31,247 bases of DNA from Emiliania huxleyi CCMP1516. Taxonomy: Eukaryota > Haptophyta > Isochrysidales > Noelaerhabdaceae. Within the stretch, counting starts at the first letter, position 1. Every line of letters begins with the position of its first letter. The translations under genes and the position numbers were made by a program. Shown here piece by piece: positions 1 to 8,438 of the stretch. The DNA is taken from NCBI RefSeq assembly GCF_000372725.1, contig NW_005201493.1, positions 387,170 through 418,416 of the forward strand, given 5' to 3'. The notes under the pieces are model-generated. The model was given only the letters and a program-made list of their open reading frames with translations. It was not told the DNA's origin and did no database searches.

Positions 1-3000
1 GTGTAGAAGGGAGGCCTGCCCGCCCGATCCCAGGGGTCCGTGTCGCCCGCGCCGCCGTTCGCCCGCGGCGCCTCTTCCCGGCCCCGGCTTCGGCTTCGGC
101 CGCCCGGTCCGCCCTCGCCCTCTTGGCCCAGCCGGTGGCCGCACCCCTCTTCTTCTTTTGGTTCGCCCGCTGTGGGGGGGGCCGCTTCCGCCGCCCCTTC
201 CGCCGCCTCCCCTTCGGCCTCCCTTTCCGCCTCCCTTTCGGCCCCCCCTTCCGCCCCCCCTTCCGCCCCCCCCTCCGCCCCCCCCTCCGCCCCCCCCTCC
301 GCCCCCCCCTCCGCCACCCTCGCCGCCCCCCCCTCCGCCCCCCCCTCCGCCACCCTCGCCGGCGGCACAAACTCGGAGAAGCGGCTGTACGACTTTCGGT
401 ACGAGCCTACGTGTACCGCACCTCCAGAGTCTCGAATCCAGTGTGGGTTCAGCTCCTTGGGTGGTGCGGTAGCAGAGAAGGGAGGTGCGGGGCCTACGCG
501 GCGAAGGCACTAGCCTCGGGGGCAGGAAGACGGTGCTGTGCCGTGTCTAGAGGATATATATAGTGTCTAGAGGACCGCGTGAATGCGAGGGGGCACGGAT
601 GCAGTTGAGTGCGCCTCCCCTCGAGAGCCGTGGGTTGGGAAGACAAGAGAGCACGTCTTCCGCTTCTAGGGCGCGAGGTATGGTGGAGATGCGGGGAGAT
701 ATGGGGAGATCTTCCGCGTCCAGGGCGGCGAGATACGGGGAGATCTGTGGAGATACGGGGAGAGAGGGGGGAGATCTTCCGCTTCTAGGAGGTACGAGCC
801 GCGCAGCGTGCGCGCGGCGCCGCCGAGCTGGGCGAGCCGCCACTGCGGGTTGGTGCGCCACTCAAGCGACGATCGGACCTGGGCCGCCGCGAGATTGCTC
901 GAGATTGCTATCTCGCGCGCGAGATTGCCCGAGATGAGGCGTCCGCTCTCGGAGAGGGCGGCCGAGATGCAGAGAGAGAGAGGGGGAGGGGGAAGAGAGC
1001 GAGGTGTGTGCGTGCGTGTGAGGAGAGAGGTGATCGAGAGAGGCGCGAGTGGCCGTGGGAGGCGAGAGAGGGGCTGTGGTGGCGAGATCAGCCGAGATGC
1101 ATGAGTTGGCCGTGGGAGGCGAGAGAGGGGCTGTGGTGGCGAGATCAGCCGAGATGCATGAGTTGGCCGTGGGAGGCGAGAGAGGGGCTGTGGTGGCGAG
1201 ATCAGCCGAGATGCATGAGTTGGCCGTGGGAGGCGAGAGAGGGGCTGTGGTGGCGAGATCAGCCGAGATGCATGAGTTGGCTGTGGGAGGCGAGAGAGGG
1301 GCTGTGGTGGCGAGATCAGCCGAGATGCATGAGTTGGCCGTGGGAGGCGAGAGAGGGGCTGTGGTGGCGAGATCAGCCGAGATGCATGAGTTGGCCGTGG
1401 GAGGCGAGAGAGGGGCTGTGGTGGCGAGATCAGCCGAGATGCATGAGTTGGCCGTGGGAGGCGAGAGAGGGGCTGTGGTGGCGAGATCAGCCGAGATGCA
1501 TGAGTTGGCTGTGGGAGGCGAGAGAGGGGCTGTGGTGGCGAGATCAGCCGAGATGCATGAGTTGGCCGTGGGAGGCGAGAGAGGGGCTGTGGTGGCGAGA
1601 TCAGCCGAGATGCATGAGTTGGCTGTGGGAGGCGAGAGAGGGGCTGTGGTGGCGAGATCAGCCGAGATGCATGAGTTGGCCGTGGGAGGCGAGAGAGGGG
1701 CTGTGGTGGCGAGATCAGCCGAGATGCATGAGTTGGCTGTGGGAGGCGAGAGAGGGGCTGTGGTGGCGAGATCAGCCGAGATGCAAGAGAGACTGAGAGG
1801 GCCTGCCGCCACCGCAACACCGCTCAGCTCGTGTAGGAAGGAAGGAAGGAAGGAAGGAAGGAATGAATGAGAACGAATGAAAACTAAAGTACGCGGACCT
1901 GTCGCCACTGCGTCTCGCTCAGCTCGTACCGCGACCGCTCCTCGTCCGCGAGCGGCTCGAGCAGCTCGCCCAGGGTTCGGTACTGTGGAGGTATGGTACC
2001 AGGCGGGGTGCCATGGTACCCTACCCCCACAGTACCCGAACCCAAAGCTCGGTGCGCCGCGCCGCGCGCCGCGGGCAGCGACGGCCACCGAAACGCGGCG
2101 GCGGCGGCGGCGTCGCGGAAGGCGGCGAGGTAGAGGCGCTCGCGGTGCTGCGGCACGAGCGCGGCGGCGTTGGCGAGCTGAAGGCGGCAGTGGTACCTAG
2201 AAAAAGAAAAAAACGTGGCGCCGGCCCTAGAAAAGGAACGCGTGTTTTTCTTTTTCAGGCGGCAGTGATACCCGGCGCGGGTGAGCGCGTGGACGATGAT
2301 GTGCAGTGCGTGGCCGTTGTCGACGCGGAGAAGGTTCGGCACATTCTCAAGCAGCAGCGCCGCCGGCCTGCATCCACAGACACGGGCTCCGCCCCTCAGC
2401 CTCCCTCCTCTCTCCTCCCACCGGCCTCCAACAAGACAATCTCTCTCCGGACTCCCTCGAAGGAGCTCGAGGAGGGCCTTGTGTGTGTGCGGAGGTCCGG
2501 AGTCCTCGTCTAGGATTGACCCCCCTGCCTGACGGTGTGGTGTTGGTGCCGCTCTGACTAGTCGATCTCCACGGCGAGCTACAGCGAGCTCCAATGAGAG
2601 TCCCGAGAAGGTGCGCCGTGAAGGTTCCGTACGTGTCTGAAGGTTCACTGTGCTGTCGTGCGATTTCGGCCCCCCGAGGCGGTGCTCTTTGTGTGAAGCT
2701 TCCGTGAAGGTGTCCCGAGAAGGTTCCGTGAAAGTTCGCCTAGCGCCGCCGGCCTGCAGCGCGACGCGACGCGCACAATCTCGAAGAAGAGGTCGCCGCG
2801 CGCATCGCCCAGCCCGCGCTGCTCGCCGCTCCGCGAGAAGGACTGGCACGGGAAGCCCGCCGTCAGCAAGTCGTGCGCAGGCAGGTCCTCGTCCGGGACC
2901 TCCGTGATGTCGCCCAGAGGCGCGTCGCCAAAGTTCCGCTCGTACGTCGCGGCGGCGCACGGGTCGATCTCGGACGCAAAGACACAGCGGCCGCCGAGGC

Positions 3001-3400
3001 CGTCGAGCGCCAGTCGGAAGCCTCCCACGCCGGCGAAGAGCTCGGCGTAGCGGAAGCGCGGCGGCGGAGCCGGCGATGCGGCGGCGGCGGCCGCCGCCGC
3101 TGGCGAAGGCGCGGCGGCGGCTGAGACGTGCCGGTGACCAGTGGCCCAGCGCACCGCGCCGTCGCGAAGGAGGGCGGCAAGCGGAGCCGGGACCAACGAC
3201 TCGGCATCCGAGCCAAACGCGTCGAGCGCCCGTGCGCCCTCCGGCGCGACGGCAACGGCGAGGTGCTCGCAGTCGTACTCGTGCACCTTTGTCCGCTTCT
3301 TGCGCCACTGCCGTTCGTCCAGCGCCTTGATCACGGTCTGGAGGTGGCGCTTTGGCGCGACGACAGCACCAACAGCGACACCGGAGGCTGCTCCAGGCAT
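1..3400 (-). CDS. C5-cytosine DNA methyltransferase, 3' end beyond window
   Basis: Transfers a methyl group from S-adenosylmethionine to cytosine C5 in DNA. Exons, read on the minus strand and placed by homology: 3400-2754, 2367-2272, 2196-2049, 1982-1899, 878-800, 406 to about 358, and 15-1 (incomplete). Exon 1 has about 115 unrecognised N-terminal residues. It then shows motif I (ELFAGVGGFRLALDGLGG) and motif IV with the catalytic Cys (GFPCQSFSRSGEQRG). Exon 2 carries motif VI (ENVPNLLRVDNGH) and exon 3 motif VIII (QHRERLYLAAFR). Exon 4 has TLGELLEPL and YELSETQW. Exons 5-6 give WRLAQLGGAARTLRGSY joined to RKSYSRFSEFVPP, a block I recall from prokaryote-type C5 enzymes. Exon 7 opens with PPFYT, where motif IX (PRECARLQGFP-like) should follow beyond the edge. 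Donors are GC (introns 1, 3, 5), GT (2, 4) and GA or GC (6). Family call firm; role (genome methylation or a mobile restriction-type enzyme) unknown. Confidence 0.88.
190..360. repeat. C-rich 12-bp tandem repeat in methyltransferase intron 6
   Basis: Imperfect copies of a 12-bp unit (one G, a run of C, then TCC), degrading to the left into CCCTTCCGCCTC-type units. On the gene strand this is a G-rich repeat, so translated frames look like Ala-Glu-Gly-Gly runs. It lies just after the SEFVPP codons and before the next exon, so I read it as intron and not protein. The intron ends at CAG, positions 16-18. Confidence 0.7.
407..799 (-). other. Methyltransferase intron 5 (GC-AG, 10-bp direct repeats)
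   Basis: The exon sequence GGCTCGTACC (minus strand) occurs at both ends, around 398-407 and 791-800. Splicing GCG|GCTCG to GTAG|GCTCG restores TLRGSYRKSY. The interior holds imperfect decamers of the GGGGAGATAC type (about 670-775). It also holds a doubled GTGTCTAGAGGA around a short ATATATAT run (543-573). Length 393 bp. Confidence 0.75.
1047..1785. repeat. 57-bp minisatellite, 13 copies
   Basis: Thirteen nearly identical head-to-tail copies, each beginning GAGTTGGCCGTGGGAGG and ending GAGATGCAT. The only common variant is a C/T change early in the unit. The T form occurs in copies 5, 9, 11 and 13, so variation is ordered towards the 3' side of the plus strand. The unit is 19 codons long and lacks stops in several frames on both strands, which produces long false open frames. 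It lies wholly inside methyltransferase intron 4. Confidence 0.95.
1835..1870. repeat. GGAA microsatellite
   Basis: About seven GGAA units followed by GAATGAATGA. It sits between two related ~30-bp segments (about 1806-1831 and 1901-1930, both ending CGCTCAGCTCG). The right one is exon 4 of the methyltransferase, so the left looks like a displaced exon copy inside the intron. Confidence 0.75.
1973..2043. repeat. Palindromic hairpin forming methyltransferase intron 3
   Basis: The arms GGGTTCGGTACTGTGGAGG and CCCCCACAGTACCCGAACCC, with their extensions, are complementary over about 30 bp, with one indel and two mismatches around a short G-rich loop. The homology-predicted intron is 1983-2048 (66 bp). 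Its minus-strand donor is CGA|GCTTTGGG (GC type) and its acceptor CCACAG|TACCGA. Flanking exon copies are roughly ACCGAGCTTTGGG and ACCGAACCCTGGG. Each hairpin arm carries a pyrimidine-CACAG acceptor, so either orientation offers a 3' splice site. Confidence 0.8.
2197..2271 (-). other. Methyltransferase intron 2 (75 bp, terminal inverted repeats)
   Basis: GGCGGCAGTGRTACC occurs at both ends (2182-2196 and 2260-2272). Inside it the intron starts with CTAGAAAAAGAAAAAAACG and ends with CGTGTTTTTCTTTTTCAG, which are near-complementary inverted ends of about 18 bp. On the gene strand the donor is CCGG|GTATCAC and the acceptor TTTTTCTAG|GTACCAC, restoring RAGYHCRLQLANA. The length is a multiple of three with no stop, so it also reads through in frame. 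Confidence 0.8.
2368..2753 (-). other. Methyltransferase intron 1 (GC-AG, 17-bp direct repeats)
   Basis: TGCAGGCCGGCGGCGCT (minus strand) occurs at both boundaries. Splicing TGCAG|GCCGG to ATGCAG|GCCGG turns VASRCRPAAL...RPAALLLENVPN into VASRCRPAALLLENVPN and joins motif IV to motif VI. The interior carries CGGAACCTTCTCGG-type segments also seen in introns of the PSMG4 and PGK genes. Length 386 bp. Confidence 0.85.
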
Positions 3401-4351
3401 GGAGCAAGGCGACAGGGCGAGGGCCGTAGCCCAGAAACAAGAAAAACGGCTGCGTCCAGAAACAAGAAAAACGACTTGCGTTAAGGGGAAACCTGGTACG
3501 CGGGGCTAACCCTCGGAGAGTATTCTTTAGCTCCGAGTAGAGGGGGCGTTCCGCAGCTAGGGGGGACCCACAGCGCGAGGGAAAAATTCCGCCGCTGGGG
3601 GAAACCCGGAGCGCAGAACTAACCCTCGGAGACCCGTGTTATGGCCCTGCGACCGCGCACCCCCGGGGCTAGGGCTCTCTTGCCCGCAACCCGATCCCGA
3701 TCATCCGGCCCGCTGGGTGCGCTTCTTAGCTCCCCGGCCCTGGATGTGAGGCTGATAACTGCACTCCAAGTGCTCCAAGTGCGTACCCAGAAACAAGAAA
3801 AATGACGCCCATCCTTGCGTCGAAATCTGGCGCTTTGCGCGTAGTCGCGCCTTAGCAGTCCAAAGACGCGCGCGTCTTTGCCTTGTCGTGGCCGTCCATC
3901 TCGATGCAGAACGACGCGCCGCGTCTTTGCCTTGTCGCGGCCGTCTATCTCGATGCAAAACACACACGCGGTGCGCATTCAGAGAGAGAGAGATTTTTAG
4001 CAATACCTCACAGGTGGGGGACCGGATCCTGCTGACCAAGCTCCTCTTGTAGCTCGATCGGTCACACCGCCATCGCCGTCGGGGAGAGGGGGGACGACAC
4101 TGCTTCGGCAGCGTGCACCTCGATCCTGTACCGTGTTTGTTATGACCCCCCCCCGATGAACACACCAGTGAGGGAGGGCGAGACGATCGAGGGGTCCCGT
4201 ACCATGCGGAATCGACCCTATCCAGTGCTCAAGTGCTCAAGGTGGGGGACAGAACGCCGGCCGCACCCGGCGTGCTAGCAATCTCCGCGATAATTCGGAC
4301 CAGCCTTGATGAGAGATACTTCGTGCGTCCGCGTCGGGCTGGCGGACACAT
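3401..4351. other. Intergenic region between divergent genes
   Basis: No convincing gene. It holds three copies of CCAGAAACAAGAAAAA (3432, 3457, 3787), two copies of CTAACCCTCGGAGA (near 3508 and 3620) and a 49-bp tandem duplication (about 3871-3961). A 25-bp element at 3758-3782 recurs inverted at 26145-26169. AGGTGGGGGAC occurs at about 4013 and 4239. It should contain the promoters of the methyltransferase (left) and the membrane protein (right); no TATA or other core motif is clear. Confidence 0.6.
3871..3961. repeat. 49-bp tandem duplication
   Basis: Two copies of a unit containing GCGTCTTTGCCTTGTCG followed by GGCCGTC and ATCTCGATGCA, with a few substitutions. The copies start at about 3872 and 3921. 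No coding role seen. Confidence 0.8.
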
Positions 4352-6136
4352 ATGCCCTCCTCCCCCCAGCCTCGGCGGCGGGCCCGCACGGCGGGGGAAA
4401 ATGCGACCGCCGCCATGCAGCCCGCCGTGCACCGCGCCCACAGCGCACCAGCGCCTCGCAGCGCTGGCCGGCTGATTCAGGTCACCACCACTGCGAGCGA
4501 GGAGGACGCCGCGGGCGCGCCAAAACTCAGCTTCCTGCCGCGCGTGAGCATTCGGCTGGGCCTGCGCGCGGGCGGCACTGACGCTTCAGTGAATGGTGAC
4601 GCGGCGCGCCGCTCCGTCAGCCTGGTTGTGAAGCGCAGGCCGCGGCCGGGCAAGGTGGTGACCCACACCGTCTCAGTCGACTACCGGGTGGTGCTGTTTG
4701 TGGCCCTCCTCGCACTCATCACCACCGTAACGAGCCTTCCCGTCTCCGATGGCAGCATGCACGATACTACTGATGCTGCCGATGCTGCCCATGGTCGCAG
4801 GCTCAGTTCTGCAGCACCATGCACCACCATGAACATCGAACTGCGGGGCACGAATAAGGACGGCGTCGGGTACAAGGAATCGATCTGCGGCGTTGGTAAA
4901 TCTTGCGGCGTTGATGAGCACGGTGTCAAAATGCAAGTTGACCACCGAGTTGAATGCGCAGTAATTCAGTGGGTGCTTGGCATGATGGTCGAAGCTGGCA
5001 CGGCGGGTTGTCCTACCACCAATGCAATGGAGAGCTTCAAAACGTTCGTCGTCAATGCAAAGACGAATCTCCAGCGTGTGCCACAAGCGTCCAGTGCCCA
5101 AGGGGGCGGAAACGGGAACTGGGGCTCGCGGATGACAGGTATTCGCAAGCTCAACTCCGAGTTGCTATCCCAACGTCCAGCGGGGTACTACTCCACACTT
5201 TTGATCAAACAGGGGGAGGCAGCGGTGGAGCTGTTGGAGGCCGATTCTTGCGCAAATGCTCCGCCTTGGTGTCGCGAACTCCTCGAAAATGTGGGAGGCG
5301 TGGTTGGAAAGCAAATGGCATACATATGCAACGGCATCTCAGGCGTCGCGGACTGCGATAAGTTCCGCAAAATGTCAAAACTGCAGGCCCTGGTCGAGAA
5401 GCTTGATCAGACCTTCGATCCGACCGCCAAACTGATCAAGGATGGAATTAGAAACGCAGGGCAGGTGGCACAGGACATTTACGCGGGGAACGCGGAGGGG
5501 AGGGCGGCGGACGCCTCCCAGGCGGCGAAGGACGCGGTGAAGCAGGCGAAGAAAGAGGCGGCGGCGGCGGAGAAGGCGGCGATAGAGGCGGCGGAGAAGG
5601 CGACGAAAGAGAAGGCGGAGATGGCGATGAAAAAGGCGGCAGGCCAGGCAGCGAAGGCGGAGGAGAAGGCGGCTGCAGAGGCGGCAGCGGCGGCGGCTAA
5701 GGGAACACTGATGAATGTTGCTAAGGGCGCGGGAACCCTAGGCCTCGGGATCGTAGTCGACCAAGTTGTGGCTCCGGCCATAGCTCCAACCACCGAGCAG
5801 ATGGGAGAAGGCGCTAGCGATGCGGTCAAGACGGCCGCATCCCATTTTGGCGTTGACGAGCACAAGGCCGAGGTTGCCGGTGATATAGCTTCCGAGACAG
5901 TTTCCGGGGGTACAAGCATGGCGCTGAGCGAAACGATCGCTGCCTTCATTATCTACCTGCTGACCGGCTTCTTCACTGGGGTCTTTGCACTCAGCATCTC
6001 CGCAGTTTTATACTGGGCCATGTGCCTCCTCATTACCGCCTTCGGCACCGCATGTGTTCTTGCGGTGGGCGGCGCAATAGCGACATGCGTTTCAGGAGAT
6101 GATGTTTCAGGAGATGCGTTTCAGGAGATGATGTAA
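4352..6136 (+). CDS. Orphan Ala/Lys-rich membrane protein
   Basis: One open frame of 594 residues; a second ATG at 4415 (context CGCCATGC) may be the real start. I do not recognise a family. A hydrophobic segment at about 112-130 (RVVLFVALLALITTVTSL) could be a signal anchor. It is followed by a Cys-containing, presumably extracytoplasmic region of about 240 residues (CTTMNIELRG, CGVGKSCGVD, CANAPPWCRELL). A Lys/Glu/Ala-rich stretch at about 380-450 has coiled-coil character. Near the C-terminus are two or three further membrane segments (about 530-580, AAFIIYLLTGFFTGVFAL and ISAVLYWAMCLLITAFG). The end has a short internal repeat, SGDDVSGDAFQEMM. No intron is needed. The gene is divergent from the methyltransferase. 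Possibly a surface or organelle membrane protein; function unknown. Confidence 0.7.
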   Translation: MPSSPQPRRRARTAGENATAAMQPAVHRAHSAPAPRSAGRLIQVTTTASEEDAAGAPKLSFLPRVSIRLGLRAGGTDASVNGDAARRSVSLVVKRRPRPGKVVTHTVSVDYRVVLFVALLALITTVTSLPVSDGSMHDTTDAADAAHGRRLSSAAPCTTMNIELRGTNKDGVGYKESICGVGKSCGVDEHGVKMQVDHRVECAVIQWVLGMMVEAGTAGCPTTNAMESFKTFVVNAKTNLQRVPQASSAQGGGNGNWGSRMTGIRKLNSELLSQRPAGYYSTLLIKQGEAAVELLEADSCANAPPWCRELLENVGGVVGKQMAYICNGISGVADCDKFRKMSKLQALVEKLDQTFDPTAKLIKDGIRNAGQVAQDIYAGNAEGRAADASQAAKDAVKQAKKEAAAAEKAAIEAAEKATKEKAEMAMKKAAGQAAKAEEKAAAEAAAAAAKGTLMNVAKGAGTLGLGIVVDQVVAPAIAPTTEQMGEGASDAVKTAASHFGVDEHKAEVAGDIASETVSGGTSMALSETIAAFIIYLLTGFFTGVFALSISAVLYWAMCLLITAFGTACVLAVGGAIATCVSGDDVSGDAFQEMM

Positions 6137-7257
6137 GGAGCGCCTGAAACGCATGCGCTCAGCGCCAGGCGACTGCGATTGATGTCACATCATGTACACT
6201 CAGCGAGAGAAGGAGATCCACGAGTGCACAGAGTGGAGCTGCGGTGGTGTGTACAGGATTCACTCCCATCGAGCATGTGTTTTGTGTGTGAGAGAAATCG
6301 CGAGAGGGAGTTCAGGGGTGGCCGAAGGTTTGCTGCGGTGGTGGGAGGGAGGCGGTGGTGGTGGGGTGGTTTTGAACAGCAAAACGGGACAGTATTTGGG
6401 CGATGAGGGGCGATGAAAGCGATTCACAATGCGGTGAGCGGGCGGGAAGGGCTCAGGCTGGAGATGAGTCAGAGTGGGGCCGCCGGCGGAGCGCCGGTTC
6501 TCGCGCCTATACCGGCTCGTAGTCGTGTGGAGCTCTGACTTGCTCAGTGTGGTGGCGTGTTGTACTAGTAAAGCTGCACCGCATGTTCGCCCGTCTAGGA
6601 CCTCTTCGTACGACTCCGAAAACCGCTCCTCTTAATGACGATTACGCGGCCCGGCGCCCCGAGCAGAGAGGGCTGGATTCGGGTCAAGGGCTTGTGGTAG
6701 CGACTAGCGTTGCCGTTGTGCCGCGTGCGTGTGACTCGCTCACGCCATGCTGCGTGGCGCTCTCGATACGGGTGTGGCGCGTCATCGGTAGCGTCTTCAT
6801 TGCTCCATCGTGGGCTCGGTACGCTGACGTAGCATAAATGATAAAAAGCCGTAGGGGAGCGGAGAGAGCAGTAAGTGGAAGACGAATTACCCGCCCTCGC
6901 AACAACCCCAAACACTTGCCACACGTTTTCAGTGCACCTCTCCACATTCATTCAGCACCGACAGCTGCTCAAGCTGCGGGTGTGCGCGATGTCGACAGCG
7001 GCGCAGGCCACCTTACCATGCGCTACAGGCTACGCCTACGGCTCTACAGTAAGCTGTCACAGTAAGTGCCCCGCCACAGCCGGCGCAAGCGACCGCCGGG
7101 AGCAGCGAGCTCCGCCCTACTCCCCTCGATGGGGTAGCCTCCGCCCACTGAGTCGCGGCTGAAATCATGGCCCTCATCGATGAGAGCAAATCCCGCAGCC
7201 ACCTCCGTCTGTTGTAAAGGTGAATCCCACCATGGCTGCTGCTGTCCGCTGTTGTCG
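6137..7257. other. Intergenic region, no supported gene
   Basis: Right after the stop, TTTCAGGAGATG-type units and GCGCCTGAAACGCATGCG suggest a weak inverted repeat. A G-rich GGTGGTGGGAGGGAGG stretch lies near 6335-6370. The open frames here are short, show no domain signature and have no splice-like support. The segment should contain the 3' ends of two converging transcripts (membrane protein and PSMG4-6PGL). Confidence 0.55.
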
Positions 7258-8406
7258 TCAGCCATAGAGCCGCTCCGCAGCCGCCTCCGCCTCGCGCAGC
7301 TGCGCCGCGGCCGGCTCGTCGAGGCACCAGTGCGTCCGCCTAGGAAAGGTCCAGGAAAGGTCTAGGAAAAGTCTAGGAAAGGTCGTCGAGGCACCAGTCC
7401 GTCCGCCCGGCCGCAAGGACGAGCCCTCTAGGAAACGTCTAGGAAATGTCTAGGAAATGTCTAGGAAATGTCTAGGAAACGTCTAGGCAATGTCTCGGAA
7501 AGGTCTAGGAAAGTCCGCCCGGCCGCAAGGACGAGCCCGGCCGGCACCGGCTCGTCGGGCTGCGCGGCAAAGGCGGCGCGCACGGCACTCGCCTTGCTCC
7601 CGCCCGTGACCACGAAGAGGGCGAGCCGCGCGGCGTTGATGGCGGGCAGAGTGAGCGTCACGCGACAGGCCGGCGGCTTTGGCGAGTCGTCCACGTACGT
7701 GACCGCGCGCCCCGTCTCGCAGAGCACCGCATGCGCCGGGAAGAGGGAGGCGGTGTGGCCGTCAGGGCCCATCCCCAGCAGCACCTGTTCACAGCTAGAG
7801 GCGTGAAGAGACGCTGTTCACGGTGTGGCCGTCGGGGCCCATCTCCAGCAACACCTGTTCACAGCTAGAGGCGTGAAGAGACGCTGTTCACGGTGTGGCC
7901 GTCGGGGCCCATCACCAGCAGCACCGCGTCCAACCGCAGCGGCGGGGCCGACTCGGCCTGGGAAGCCGCCGCCGCCGCGCCTCCGCCCGCCGCCGCCGCC
8001 GCCTCACGGAGCGCCGCGAGAAGCTTCTCTTCGTACAGCTCTGCCGCCTGCGGCAGAGGCAGGGCGGCGGCAACACCGACCGCTTGCACGCTGCCCATCC
8101 CCGCCGGCTCGAGAAAGCGGCGGCGCCACTCCCCGAGGCTGGAGTCTGGGTGCGACTCGGCCACATGCCGCTCGTCCGCGAGGAAGACGCGCCAGCGCGA
8201 GAGCTGGTCGCGTGGGGCGGCGGCGAGGAGCTCGGGCGCCAGCAGCGCCGGGATCGAGCCTCCGGAGACGGCGACGACGAACACGCCTCGCTCCGCGATC
8301 GCAGCGGCCGCAGCCTAGGGTGAGGGTATGGGTGGGGGTGAGGGTGAGGTTGAGGTTGAGGGTGAGGGTGAGGGTTAGGGGTTAGGGTTAGGGTTAGGGG
8401 TTAGGG

Positions 8407-8438
<32 letters not shown>

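Larger units (their letters stand above)
879..1898 (-). other. Methyltransferase intron 4 (GT-AG, about 1 kb)
   Basis: The donor is CAG|GTCCGCG at 1898 and the acceptor GGCCCAG|GTCCGAT at 878, so CAGGTCCG is present at both ends. The join changes SETQWRQ followed by a stop into SETQWRQVRSSLEWR, which continues the enzyme. The intron contains the 57-bp minisatellite, a GGAA run, and near 893-936 repeated CGAGATTGC units with the palindrome ATCTCGCGCGCGAGAT. Confidence 0.8.

Noticed and set aside
123..563. Pro/Arg-rich plus-strand open frames at the left edge
   Set aside because: They translate a 12-bp C-rich repeat in an intron of the minus-strand methyltransferase gene.
1008..1870. Long repeat proteins encoded on both strands across 1008-2088
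   Set aside because: They are by-products of a 57-bp minisatellite whose unit is a multiple of three; the region is intron between homology-supported methyltransferase exons.
2645..2907. Plus-strand frames overlapping methyltransferase exon 1
   Set aside because: Antisense shadows of a strongly conserved enzyme domain.
6547..6951. Short open frames on both strands between the membrane protein and PSMG4-6PGL
   Set aside because: No domain, no codon pattern, and frames on both strands overlap; left as intergenic.
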